Positions 42,549 through 50,541 of a stretch of DNA of 64,000 nucleotides are shown here, piece after piece (position 1 is the stretch's first letter; each line of letters starts with the position of its first letter). The translations under genes and the position numbers were made by a program. Location: assembly GCF_016863035.1 (NCBI RefSeq), contig NZ_BOOC01000005.1:248001-312000 (forward strand), read 5' to 3'. The DNA comes from Microbispora corallina. Its GTDB lineage: Bacteria; Actinomycetota; Actinomycetes; Streptosporangiales; Streptosporangiaceae. The notes under the pieces were generated by a model. The model had not been told where the DNA came from and searched no databases. It saw only the letters and a program-made list of their open reading frames with translations.

Positions 42549-43637
42549 CTACCCGTGCTCGGCCGGCGGAAAGACGCTCGCCTCGGCCACCGACTCCAGC
42601 GAGCGCACCCGGCAGGCCGGCTCGTAGACGGGTGTCGACAGCATGAGCTCGTCCGCACCCGTCTCGGCGGCCACGGCGGCCAGCCTGCCGCACGCCGTCC
42701 GCGGCGACCCGTGCGCCTGGGTGGCCCACATCTGGTCGAGCCGCTCCTCCAGCGCCGCGGGGAGCGTCTCGGCCGCCGCCTTCTCCGGCGGCAGGAGCAC
42801 CGCCTCGGCGCCGCGCCCCTGCACGGCCGCCGCCATGGCCAGCTTCGCCGGACGGCCCAGGTAGGCGGCCTCGGCGTCGGTCGGCGCGCAGACGGTCTCC
42901 ACACTGACGATCACGTACGGCTCCTCCCGCCAGCGCGAGGGCCGGAACAGCTCCCGGTAGCGGGTAAGGGCCTCGACCGTGTTGCCCGGGCGGATGTGAC
43001 GCCCGAAGGCGAGCGGCAGGCCCAGCTCGGCGGCGAGCTCGGCGCCCGCCACGCTCGACGAGAGCAGCCAGGGCTCGGGCGTCCCGTCGCCGCCCGGCAG
43101 CACGGGCGCGCCGTACGCGCCGGCCAGGTAGTCCAGGAGCGCGACGAGGTCGGCGCGGTATTCGGCGTCCGTCGCCTGCTCGCCGCCGCGGCGCAGCGCG
43201 CGGATCGTGGCGGGGTCCGTCGTCCCCGGCCCGCGGCCGACGCCCAGGTCGATCCGCCCGGGATGCAGCGCGGCCAGCGTGGCGAACTGCTCGGCGACGA
43301 CGAGCGGGGCGTGGTTCGGCAGCAGCACTCCGCCGGAGCCGATCCGGATCCCGGGCGTCGTCGCCGCGAGATGGGCCGCCAGGACGGGCGGCGCGACGCT
43401 GCCGACGGGCTGGTACCCGTGGTGCTCGGCGACCCACGCCCGGCGGAACCCGAGCTCACCGGCCCGCCGCACCGTCGCGGCCACCGCCGCCATGCCATCC
43501 GCTGCGCTGGTCCCGTCCTCCACCATCGCCAGCTCGAGCACGGACAGAGGCGGCAGCGGCACCCGGGCCGGAGACCGCGGACTCTCCGGCACCGAGGTGC
43601 CGGTGTCGTCCCGCCGTCCACGCTGGTCGTGCCCCAT
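42549..43637 (-). CDS. LLM-class flavin-dependent oxidoreductase
   Basis: 362-residue luciferase-like monooxygenase: SVLELAMVEDGTSAADGMAA, FRRAWVAEHHGYQ, IRIGSGGVLLPNHAPLVVAE, RIDLGVGRGPGTTDP and the late PLAFGRHIRPGN. It would use reduced FMN or F420 and oxygen; actinobacteria have many with unknown substrates. The ATG lies downstream of GAAGGGGCG with TAACCT as a -10 candidate. Divergent from an epimerase gene across 175 bases. Confidence 0.9.
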   Translation of the reverse strand: MGHDQRGRRDDTGTSVPESPRSPARVPLPPLSVLELAMVEDGTSAADGMAAVAATVRRAGELGFRRAWVAEHHGYQPVGSVAPPVLAAHLAATTPGIRIGSGGVLLPNHAPLVVAEQFATLAALHPGRIDLGVGRGPGTTDPATIRALRRGGEQATDAEYRADLVALLDYLAGAYGAPVLPGGDGTPEPWLLSSSVAGAELAAELGLPLAFGRHIRPGNTVEALTRYRELFRPSRWREEPYVIVSVETVCAPTDAEAAYLGRPAKLAMAAAVQGRGAEAVLLPPEKAAAETLPAALEERLDQMWATQAHGSPRTACGRLAAVAAETGADELMLSTPVYEPACRVRSLESVAEASVFPPAEHG

Positions 43638-43812
43638 GGTGTGCCGCCCCTTCAGGTTATGTACGTGACGAATGCCGCGACTCTACGCAAACATTCCGAA
43701 GCACCTACTAGTCGGGCAAGGCCGCCGATCCGGCGACGTGCACCCGTGTCCGTGCCGTTCTACGCGTGGCCGTATAACGGTCTCGGAAGCGGCGGAGCAC
43801 GTAGGAGGAACG

Positions 43813-44646
43813 ATGTCGAAGATCTGTGTGACCGGGGCGAGCGGCAAGCTCGGCCGCGCCGTCGTACGCGACCTGCTCGAACACGGCCACGAGGTCGTCG
43901 CGACGGACGTCAGGCCCGGCCCCTCCGACCTCGGTGCGCAGGTGCTGGTCGCCGACCTCACCCACTACGGCCAGGCGACCGAGGTGCTCGACGACGTCGA
44001 CGTCGTGGTGCACCTGGCCAACATCCCGGCGCCGGGGATCCGCACGCCGTCCGAGACCTTCAACGCCAACACGACGATGAACTCCAACGTCTTCCTGGCC
44101 GCCGCCCAGCGGAAGGTGGGGCGGGTGGTGTGGGCGTCCAGCGAGACGACGCTCGGGCTGCCCTTCGACGTCCCGCCGCGGTACGCCCCGGTGGACGAGG
44201 CCCACTACCCGCACCCGACCTCGACGTACGCGCTGTCCAAGGTCGTGACGGAGACCCTCGCCGAGCACGTCGCGCAGTGGTCGGGCATCCCGTTCGTGGC
44301 GTTGCGCTTCTCCAACGTCCTCGGGCCCGACGACTACCGGTCGTTCCCCGGCTACTGGGACGATCCGCGGCTTCGCCGGTGGAACCTCTGGGGCTACATC
44401 GACATCCGGGACGCGGCCGCGGCCTGCCGCCTCGCCCTCGACGCGCCGGTACAGGGGGCGCAGAGCTTCGTCATCGCGGCCGCCGACACCGTGATGAACC
44501 GGCCGTCGGCCGACCTCATGAAGGAGGTCTTCCCCGAGGTCGAGATCACGCGTGAGCTGGGGGAGTTCGAGACCCTGCTCGCCGTCGACCGCGCCCGGGA
44601 GGTCCTCGGCTTCGTCCCCCGGCACTCCTGGCGCGACCACGTCTGA
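43813..44646 (+). CDS. NAD-dependent epimerase/dehydratase family protein
   Basis: 277-residue extended SDR. Dinucleotide loop VTGASGKLGRAVVRDLLEHG near the start; active site in VVWASSETTLG and the YALSK form of YxxxK (TSTYALSKVVTETL); LRFSNVLGPDDY and a DIRDAAAACRLAL segment follow. Could act on a nucleotide sugar or a small ketone. GGAGG is just upstream of the ATG. Stands alone as a transcript. Confidence 0.88.
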   Translation: MSKICVTGASGKLGRAVVRDLLEHGHEVVATDVRPGPSDLGAQVLVADLTHYGQATEVLDDVDVVVHLANIPAPGIRTPSETFNANTTMNSNVFLAAAQRKVGRVVWASSETTLGLPFDVPPRYAPVDEAHYPHPTSTYALSKVVTETLAEHVAQWSGIPFVALRFSNVLGPDDYRSFPGYWDDPRLRRWNLWGYIDIRDAAAACRLALDAPVQGAQSFVIAAADTVMNRPSADLMKEVFPEVEITRELGEFETLLAVDRAREVLGFVPRHSWRDHV

Positions 44647-44728
44647 CGAGGCGTCCTGCCGCTCCCGGCTTTTCCGTGAACTACGGCTCTCCTCCGGGCG
44701 TCCTACATGTGAACGGAGGGAAGGCGTC

Positions 44729-45808
44729 ATGCGTACCGTTTTCATCGCAGGAGTGACGGCGCTCGGGCTGGCGTTCGTGCCGGCCGCGGCGGCGTCCGGA
44801 ACCGCACACCGCGCCGAGAGGGCCGCGCCGGGGTGGAAGCTGGCCAGGGTGAACACCCTGCCCGGCGACGACGTCCTCAACGACGTGACCGTCCTGGGCA
44901 ACGGGTCGGTGTGGGCGGCCGGTCACCGGATCGTGAACGGACAGCAGCGGGGCCTGGTCCAGTGGTACGACGGCAGGACGTGGCGGACGGTCCCGAACAG
45001 CCCGCCGTACGAGCTGCGGGCCGTGACGGCCACGTCGAGCAGGAACGTGTGGGTCTTCGGCCCGGGCAAGGCCGCCCGCTGGAACGGGCGCACATGGGCC
45101 TCCTTCTCGCTGGGCGGCGCGTTCGCGTCCGCCGACGCCGACGGGACGAGTGCGAAGGACATCTGGGCGGTCGGGGGCACCGCCTCGGCGAGGCACTGGA
45201 ACGGGTCCTCCTGGAGGAGCGTGAAGCTCCCGGGCCAGGCCGCCGCCGTCGACGCGTACCGGGCCGGCGACGTCTGGGCGGCGGGCGGCAGGGGCGCGCA
45301 GCCCGCGATCATGCGGTGGAACGGGAGGTCCTGGGCGCTGATGCCCACACCCGCGCTCACGCTCCCCCAATCCGACGCGGTCGCGGCCATCCAGGACATC
45401 GCGGTGCTGGGCCCGGGGAACGTGTGGGCCGTCGGCGGCGTCTCCTGGGAGGGGGCGAACGACGAGGGTGACGACGTGGACTACAGCCGCACCCTGGTGA
45501 TGCGCTGGAACGGCAGGGCATGGGCCGCCTCGGTCGGCGCGACCCAGGCGCAGCCGTACACGGAGGTGGAACCGGACGGCAGCGGCGGCGTGTGGGTCGT
45601 GCAGGGCAACTGGAACCCCACCTTGTGGCACGTCACGGGGTCGGCCTGGACGCGCACCCCGGTTCCCCGCAAGGCGGGCACCGACGCCGTCCTGTTCTCC
45701 ATCGCGCGCAGGCCGGGTACGGCCACGGTCTGGGGCGCGGGCTTCACGGTGCCACAGGGCGACCCCGACGACCCGACGGCCAACGGGACGTTCTGGCGCA
45801 CCCGCTGA
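44729..45808 (+). CDS. Secreted WD/kelch-like repeat protein
   Basis: 359 residues, signal peptide to about residue 23 (LAFVPAAAASG). The rest consists of about six repeats with the core DVWAVGG..........RWNGRSW (visible as SVWAAGH, NVWVFGPGKAARWNGRTWAS, DIWAVGGTASARHWNGSSW, DVWAAGGRGAQP, NVWAVGGVSWEG, GVWVVQGNWNPTLWH), forming a beta-propeller-like surface. No catalytic residues evident. GGAGGG precedes the ATG. Likely binds a cell-surface or secreted partner. Confidence 0.8.
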   Translation: MRTVFIAGVTALGLAFVPAAAASGTAHRAERAAPGWKLARVNTLPGDDVLNDVTVLGNGSVWAAGHRIVNGQQRGLVQWYDGRTWRTVPNSPPYELRAVTATSSRNVWVFGPGKAARWNGRTWASFSLGGAFASADADGTSAKDIWAVGGTASARHWNGSSWRSVKLPGQAAAVDAYRAGDVWAAGGRGAQPAIMRWNGRSWALMPTPALTLPQSDAVAAIQDIAVLGPGNVWAVGGVSWEGANDEGDDVDYSRTLVMRWNGRAWAASVGATQAQPYTEVEPDGSGGVWVVQGNWNPTLWHVTGSAWTRTPVPRKAGTDAVLFSIARRPGTATVWGAGFTVPQGDPDDPTANGTFWRTR

Positions 45809-45837
45809 CGGTCCGGTCACCGCCTGCCCGGGCTTGG

Positions 45838-45852
45838 GGCGTCGGAGACGCC
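45838..45852. terminator. Short hairpin
   Basis: GGCGTC and GACGCC form a six-base stem with a three-base loop after the repeat-protein gene, before a convergent gene. Confidence 0.35.
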
Positions 45853-45936
45853 GGCCTGCTCGCCCTCGCGCCCGTGGCACGGGTGCGCCCCCGGTCGCCG
45901 TCGCGGGCGCCGGCCATGCTGTGACGGCCCGCCGGA

Positions 45937-46515
45937 CTACGCGCCGCGGGGCTTCGCCCGGACGTGCATCCGCTCCCCCTGCGCCCCGAACAGGCTGAGC
46001 ACCTCCACCGGCCCCTCTCCCGTGCTGCCGAACCAGTGCGGCAGCCGCGTGTCGAACTCCGCCGCCTCTCCCACCTTGAGCACGACGTCGTGCTCGGCGA
46101 GCACCAGCCGCAGCCTCCCGCTGAGCACGTACAACCACTCGTAGCCCTCGTGCGTACGCGGCTCGGGATCGCAGCGGTCGACCGCGATGATCATCTTGAA
46201 CGCCTGCAGCCCACCGGGATGCTGGGTCAGCGGCAGGATCGTCGAGTTGTCGCGGTGGATCGGCTTCATCCGCACCCGCGGGTCACCGACCGGCGGCGCG
46301 CCGACGAGCTCGTCGAGCGGCACCTGGTAGGCCCGCGCGAGCGGCAGCAGCAGCTCCAGGGTGGGTTTGCGCTCACCGGACTCGAGACGCGACAGCGTGC
46401 TGACCGAGATGCTGGTGGACTCCGCGAGCTGGCTCAGGGTGCTGCCGCGCTTCTTGCGCAGCGCACGCAGCCGCGGACCCACGGAGGCCAGGACCACGGC
46501 GTCGTCGTTTGCCAT
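45937..46515 (-). CDS. XRE-family regulator with cupin domain
   Basis: 192 residues. Helix-turn-helix at about 8-65: LRALRKKRGSTLSQLAEST then SISVSTLSRLESGERKPTLE. A cupin sensor barrel follows: HEGYEWLYVLSGRLRLVLAE, GEAAEFDTRLPHWFGS, GEGPVEVLSLFG, with histidines for metal or ligand. Members control amino-acid or polyamine uptake and catabolism. TAGCAT (46523-46528, minus strand) ends seven bases before the ATG at 46515 and there is no ribosome site; TGCCGAT appears on both sides of the -10 box as a possible operator repeat. Confidence 0.88.
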   Translation of the reverse strand: MANDDAVVLASVGPRLRALRKKRGSTLSQLAESTSISVSTLSRLESGERKPTLELLLPLARAYQVPLDELVGAPPVGDPRVRMKPIHRDNSTILPLTQHPGGLQAFKMIIAVDRCDPEPRTHEGYEWLYVLSGRLRLVLAEHDVVLKVGEAAEFDTRLPHWFGSTGEGPVEVLSLFGAQGERMHVRAKPRGA

Positions 46516-46869
46516 ATCGGCAATGCTACTTGTCGAATCGGCAGATCGGGACGCGTCGTGCGCGTCGGCCGAGGCCACCGCTCGCCATCTCCCGTTTGAA
46601 GACTCAGGCTCGCCCGTGCCGCACAGTTGGGGATATCGATGTGACGAGCATCACTTTTTCCATCACGCCATGTGCTCTGACCTGCTGATTCATCCTTTTG
46701 ATCCTTTTTACGGTGTCCTTACCGGTTTGCGGCCCTTTGCGGCAATATGGCGCTACTTGGTAGTTTCCTTGCCCTACGACGGCGGCGTCCCCGTGGCGCG
46801 GCCATCGCGGAACCCGGCCCTGCCGGGTTGGAAACCGACCATCCACCGTCACCGCCGCCACGTCCTCTC
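46516..46869 (+). other. Intergenic region ahead of the riboswitch
   Basis: Holds no gene. The part from about 46650 to 46770 is the most AT-rich in this neighbourhood and should contain the promoter of the riboswitch transcript, though I see no clean -35/-10 pair. A hairpin AACCCGG/CCGGGTT with a five-base loop sits at 46811-46829. Confidence 0.4.
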
Positions 46870-47040
46870 CGCCCCCCTGGGCGTCGGTGATCGCCGAATC
46901 CGTGCCGCAAGGAGGCACGGAACCGGGGAACCAGTCGACCTTCGCCCGAAGGTCTGGGGTGAATCGGCGCGCCATGCGCCGTAGGGCGTCTTCCCTGCCC
47001 GAATCCGTCAGCTAACCCGGTAGGCGCAAGCGGAAGACGC
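46870..47040 (+). promoter_or_regulatory. ydaO-yuaA type c-di-AMP riboswitch
   Basis: The conserved elements of the class are present in order: GGTGATCGCCGAATCCG (about 46886), GGAACCGGGGAACCAG (about 46920), GGGGTGAATCGG (about 46955), GTAGGGCGTCTTCCCTGCCC, GAATCCGTCAGCTAACCCGG and GGCG (to about 47026). GCGTCTTCC (46986-46994) can pair with GGAAGACGC (47032-47040). In actinobacteria this riboswitch typically precedes cell-wall hydrolase genes, and here an NlpC/P60 gene follows after AAGGAG. Bound c-di-AMP would turn expression down, presumably by transcription termination or by changing access to the ribosome site. Ends are approximate. Confidence 0.9.
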
Positions 47041-47052
47041 AAGGAGAGATCC

Positions 47053-47673
47053 CTGTCTACCAACCCCACCACTCTGCTCCGCATCGCCATCGTCACGGTG
47101 AGTAGCGCCGCGCTCACCGCCTCCGCAGGAGCATTGAGCGCACTGCCCGCGTCGGCCGCCACGGCGACGGTGACAGCCCCGCCCCCGGTCCTGTCGCCCA
47201 TCCCGCCCGAGCCCGCCGCCCCGATCCTCACCGGGGTCACCCCGTACGCCGGTGAGGCGTCCGCGAAGGAGGCGTCCGCGAACACCACCCTCAGCAAGTC
47301 GGCTCTTCAGCAGCAGAAGGCCGAACGCGCCATCGAGGTGGCCAGAAAGCAGCTCGGCGACCCCTATGTATGGGGCGCCACGGGCCCCCGGGCGTTCGAC
47401 TGCTCGGGCCTGGTCCAGTTCGCCTGGCGCAAGGCCGGCGTCAAGCTCCCGCGTACGACCTGGGAGATGCTCAGCGCCGTCAAGAAGAAGGTGTCCCTGG
47501 CGCATCTCAAGCCCGGCGACCTCATCTTCACCAGCGGCGGCGGCCACGTGGGCATGTACATCGGCCACAAGAAGGTGATCAACGCCCCCCACAGCGGCGC
47601 GGTGGTCAGCATCGACCGCCTCAAGGGCTACTGGAGGAGCAACTTCCTCACCGCCGTACGCCCCGGGGTCTGA
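47053..47673 (+). CDS. Secreted NlpC/P60 peptidoglycan endopeptidase
   Basis: 206 residues. The C-terminal 115 residues are the NlpC/P60 cysteine peptidase: catalytic cysteine in RAFDCSGLVQFAWRKAG, histidine in GGHVGMYIGHK and the third polar residue region in VINAPHSGAVV. It cuts stem peptides. The start is probably CTG at 47053: AAGGAG lies at the right distance (47041-47046) and it yields a full signal peptide (LRIAIVTVSSAALTASAGAL, cut near ASA). The first conventional codon, GTG at 47098, would cut off the basic residue and half the hydrophobic core. Controlled by the c-di-AMP riboswitch just upstream. Confidence 0.88.
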   Translation: MSTNPTTLLRIAIVTVSSAALTASAGALSALPASAATATVTAPPPVLSPIPPEPAAPILTGVTPYAGEASAKEASANTTLSKSALQQQKAERAIEVARKQLGDPYVWGATGPRAFDCSGLVQFAWRKAGVKLPRTTWEMLSAVKKKVSLAHLKPGDLIFTSGGGHVGMYIGHKKVINAPHSGAVVSIDRLKGYWRSNFLTAVRPGV

Positions 47674-47687
47674 CCCTGAGGTCACAT

Positions 47688-47741
47688 CCCCCGGCGGAGA
47701 CGTCCTGACGCCTGCCGCGGTCAGGGCGTCTCCGCCGGGGG
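47688..47741. terminator. Very strong bidirectional terminator
   Basis: CCCCCGGCGGAGACG pairs with CGTCTCCGCCGGGGG (15 bases, perfect) and inside it CCTGAC with GTCAGG, around a ten-base loop. It lies between convergent NlpC/P60 and WYL genes. Confidence 0.85.
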
Positions 47742-47769
47742 GCACGACGTACGTCCCCGGGGGCCGTGG

Positions 47770-48771
47770 TCACCCGCGCGGCGCACCCCTGCGGGCGGAG
47801 GCCGCGAGCCGCTCGGCGAGCGCCATGACGAGGCCGCGCAGTTCCTCTGGTCGCTCGATGACGAACGGCCGGTCGAGCGACGCGAGCACCGAGGGCAGCC
47901 AGTCGAGACGCTCTGCCCGCACCTCGACGCGGAGCCAGCCGTCGGTCTCGTGACCCGCGCCGTCCGCGGGCGGGCGTTCCTCCACAGTCGCGACACCGGC
48001 GGGGAGCCGGGTGCGGATCTGGTCGACCGTCCCCTGGATCCGCAGAACCACCTCATGCCGGTACGGAGCCGTGGCGAGTCCCGACAGGACGCGCTGCGCC
48101 GGGTCGAGTCCGGCGGGCGTCTCGAACGAGCCGGGCAGTGTCCTCGCGTCCGCGATGCGATCCAGCCGGAAGGTCCGATCTTCGCCGATGCCAGGATCCG
48201 CCCCCGTGACGTACCACCGGCCCGAATGAGCGACGAGCCCGTACGCATGCAGCGTGCGTTCGCTGCGCCGGCCGTCGGCGGCGACGTACCTGATCGAGAT
48301 CGGCCGGCGATGGCGCACCGCGTCCGCGATCGTGAGCAGGACCGCGGTCTCCGGGACGGCGAAGTCGCCGGGCGGAGCCGTGAAGGCGACGGACTCGAGC
48401 ACGACGTCGAGCCTGCGGGCGAGCCGCTGGGGCAGTACCCGCCGGATCTTGGCCGCCGCCGTCTCGCTCGCCGCGCCGGCGGCCGTCATCAACCCTGCCC
48501 GGCGACCGGCGACCAGGCCGAGCAGCACGGCCAGCGCCTCATCGTCGCTCAGCATGAGCGGGGGCAGACGGTATCCGGGAGCGAGCCGGTAGCCGCCATG
48601 ACGACCGCGCACCGACTCGACGGGCACGTCGAGGTCGATCAGGTGGTCCACGTATCGCCGCACCGTGCGCCCGTCGACGCCGAGCCGGTCGGAGAGTTCG
48701 GCGATCGTCCGGATGCCGCCCGACTGGAGGAGTTCCAACAGCGTGAGCACACGCTGAGTAGGTCGAGCCAT
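47770..48771 (-). CDS. WYL-domain transcriptional regulator
   Basis: 333 residues. N-terminal HTH of the DeoR-like type: RVLTLLELLQSGGIRTIAEL then DGRTVRRYVDHLIDLD and the wing RGRHGGYRLAPGYRLPP. The WYL domain follows (AVRHRRPISIRYVAADGR, RTLHAYGLVAHSGRWYVTG) and the WCX C-terminal part. These proteins usually activate or repress in response to nucleic acid or small ligands. Divergent from a VOC gene, with a 25-base dyad between them. Confidence 0.92.
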   Translation of the reverse strand: MARPTQRVLTLLELLQSGGIRTIAELSDRLGVDGRTVRRYVDHLIDLDVPVESVRGRHGGYRLAPGYRLPPLMLSDDEALAVLLGLVAGRRAGLMTAAGAASETAAAKIRRVLPQRLARRLDVVLESVAFTAPPGDFAVPETAVLLTIADAVRHRRPISIRYVAADGRRSERTLHAYGLVAHSGRWYVTGADPGIGEDRTFRLDRIADARTLPGSFETPAGLDPAQRVLSGLATAPYRHEVVLRIQGTVDQIRTRLPAGVATVEERPPADGAGHETDGWLRVEVRAERLDWLPSVLASLDRPFVIERPEELRGLVMALAERLAASARRGAPRG

Positions 48772-48791
48772 GTCTCGCCATCTCGCTGCAC

Positions 48792-48816
48792 ATACTGGGC
48801 CGTTTCTGTCCAGTAT
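48792..48816. promoter_or_regulatory. WYL operator dyad
   Basis: ATACTGG and CCAGTAT, a perfect seven-base inverted repeat with an 11-base spacer, lie between the divergent WYL and VOC genes; centre-to-centre distance is 18 bases, almost two helical turns. A TAGCCT -10 candidate for the VOC gene is at 48823. Confidence 0.65.
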
Positions 48817-48863
48817 TGCTCCTAGCCTGCGGTGGGAACGACCCGCAAGCCAGGGAGATCACC

Positions 48864-49262
48864 ATGGAATTCATCTCGATCCGCATCATCACGGCCGACG
48901 TCGCGCGCCTCGTCGGCTTCTACGAACGAGCCACAGGAGTGCGCGCCAGTTGGTTCGGCGAGGACTTCGCGGAGCTCAGGACCACCTCGGCGACCCTCGC
49001 GATCGGCAGCACCCGCACCGTCGCGCTGTTCGCGCCCGGCGCCGCCCGCCCGGCGGACAACCGCTCCGTGATCATCGAGTTCCTCGTGGACGACGTGGAC
49101 GGCGTGCACAAGAACCTGACCGGCTTCGTCGAGGAGTTCGTCAACGAGCCCACCACGATGCCCTGGGGCAACCGGTCGCTGCTGCTCCGTGACCCCGACG
49201 GCAACCTCGTCAACTTCTTCACCCCTGTCACCCCGGCCGCGATCGCGAAGTTCGCTCGCTGA
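48864..49262 (+). CDS. VOC family protein
   Basis: 132-residue single glyoxalase-like domain: FISIRIITADVARLVGFYER, LAIGSTRTVALFAPG, SVIIEFLVDDVDGVHKNL, RSLLLRDPDGNLVNFFTP. The last glutamate metal ligand is replaced by N in GNLVNFF; without full ligands a binding role is possible. GGGAG before the ATG at 48864. Partner of the divergent WYL regulator. Confidence 0.88.
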   Translation: MEFISIRIITADVARLVGFYERATGVRASWFGEDFAELRTTSATLAIGSTRTVALFAPGAARPADNRSVIIEFLVDDVDGVHKNLTGFVEEFVNEPTTMPWGNRSLLLRDPDGNLVNFFTPVTPAAIAKFAR

Positions 49263-49284
49263 AACCGTAGGGCGCGTGCTGCGG

Positions 49285-49710
49285 TCAGGGACGGAGCACT
49301 GACGTGGCGGATCGCAGCAGACGGATGAGATCGTCGCGTTCGGCGCCGGGCCAGGAGCTGAAGCCCGTGGTCAGGGTCGTCTCGATGACCTGCTGGAACT
49401 CACCGCTGAGCGCTTCGCCTTCAGCGGTGAGGTGGACGCGCGTCACGCGGCGGTCGTCGGGGTCGGGCCGGCGGGTGAGCAGGCCGCGCCGCTCAAGCCG
49501 GTCGACCAGGCCCGTGACGTTGGTCTTGTCACAGTGCAGCAGAGCCGCCAGCTCGCCGGATGACGGCTGCCGATGCCGGGCGAAGCACAACAGCTGCGCC
49601 TGCTGAGGAGTGAGCCCCAGCCGGCGGCTGGCCGCGCCGAACAGGCCGTCGATCTCCTGGAAGAGGCCGATCAGCGTCTCGACGAGTTCGCCCTCGGGTG
49701 CGTCGGCCAT
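49285..49710 (-). CDS. MarR family transcriptional regulator
   Basis: 141 residues. HTH: LGLTPQQAQLLCFARHRQ, SSGELAALLHCDKTNVTGLV and wing RRPDPDDRRVTRVHLT. C58 (LHCDKTN) could be redox-active. Divergent from an SDR gene; a perfect dyad in the gap overlaps the -35/-10 spacer of the SDR promoter. Confidence 0.9.
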   Translation of the reverse strand: MADAPEGELVETLIGLFQEIDGLFGAASRRLGLTPQQAQLLCFARHRQPSSGELAALLHCDKTNVTGLVDRLERRGLLTRRPDPDDRRVTRVHLTAEGEALSGEFQQVIETTLTTGFSSWPGAERDDLIRLLRSATSVLRP

Positions 49711-49734
49711 GGAGAAAGTCTACTCCCTCGACCA

Positions 49735-49764
49735 TTGACACCATCAACCTAAATAGTTGATGAT
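49735..49764 (+). promoter_or_regulatory. SDR promoter with MarR dyad in the spacer
   Basis: TTGACA (49735-49740) and GATGAT (49759-49764) are 18 bases apart. CATCAAC/GTTGATG (49742-49762, seven-base spacer) is a perfect inverted repeat fully inside the promoter. Confidence 0.75.
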
Positions 49765-49800
49765 CTCGACTGTCCATAGGGTCGTCTAAATGGAGGGGCC

Positions 49801-50532
49801 ATGCGTGCCGAAGAACGGGTCGCGGTCGTCACGGGGGGATCGCGCGGCATCGGACGCGCGATCAGCGAGCGGCTCGCCGTAGCGGGAATGCGCGTCGTCA
49901 TCGGCTCTCGCGATCAGGAGACCGCGGCGGGAGTCGTCACCCGGATCAAGGACGCGGGCGGGCGGGCCAGCGCGGTCCGCACCGACATCACTGAGCCGGC
50001 AGCGGTCAAGGAGCTGTTCGACACGGCCGAGAAGCACTACGGCCGCGTGGATGTGTGGGTGAACAACGCGGCCACGGCGACCGCGGGGCCGCTGTCTCAC
50101 GCGACCGACGACGACTTCGACCAGTACGTGCACGCGAACGTCCGGGCCACGTTCGTGGCCCTCCGTGAGGCCGCGAAGCGCATCCGCGACCACGGCCGGA
50201 TCATCGTGATCTCCTCCGCCCTGACCGTCTCACCGTTGCCCGGCATGGCGCTGCTCGCGGCGGTCAAGGCCGCGGGAGATCAGCTCGCCCGTACTCTCGC
50301 CTGGGAAGTGGGCTCCAGATCCGTCACGGTCAACAGCGTCCTGCCCGGCCTCACCCGTACCGGCGTCATCGACACCGTCCCTCAGCACGTCATCGACGAC
50401 GCCCAGGCACGTACGCCGTTGGGCCGTTTGGGCGAACCGTCCGACATCGCCGACGTCGTCGCCTTCCTCGCCTCCGACGCCGGCCGCTGGATCACGGGCC
50501 AAACCATTCACGCCGCAGGAGGCATGATCTGA
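49801..50532 (+). CDS. SDR family protein lacking the catalytic tyrosine
   Basis: 243 residues of classical SDR fold. Cofactor loop VVTGGSRGIGRAISERL and NNAATA are intact, the catalytic serine is in VISSALTVSPLP. But the YxxxK motif reads LLAAVKAAGDQLAR: L152 takes the place of tyrosine, K156 remains. Relatives have Y-A-A-S-K here. Normal carbonyl reduction by this protein is therefore doubtful; it may bind cofactor or use another residue. GGAGGGG before the ATG. Under control of the divergent MarR gene. Confidence 0.87.
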   Translation: MRAEERVAVVTGGSRGIGRAISERLAVAGMRVVIGSRDQETAAGVVTRIKDAGGRASAVRTDITEPAAVKELFDTAEKHYGRVDVWVNNAATATAGPLSHATDDDFDQYVHANVRATFVALREAAKRIRDHGRIIVISSALTVSPLPGMALLAAVKAAGDQLARTLAWEVGSRSVTVNSVLPGLTRTGVIDTVPQHVIDDAQARTPLGRLGEPSDIADVVAFLASDAGRWITGQTIHAAGGMI

Positions 50533-50541
50533 GGATCCACG

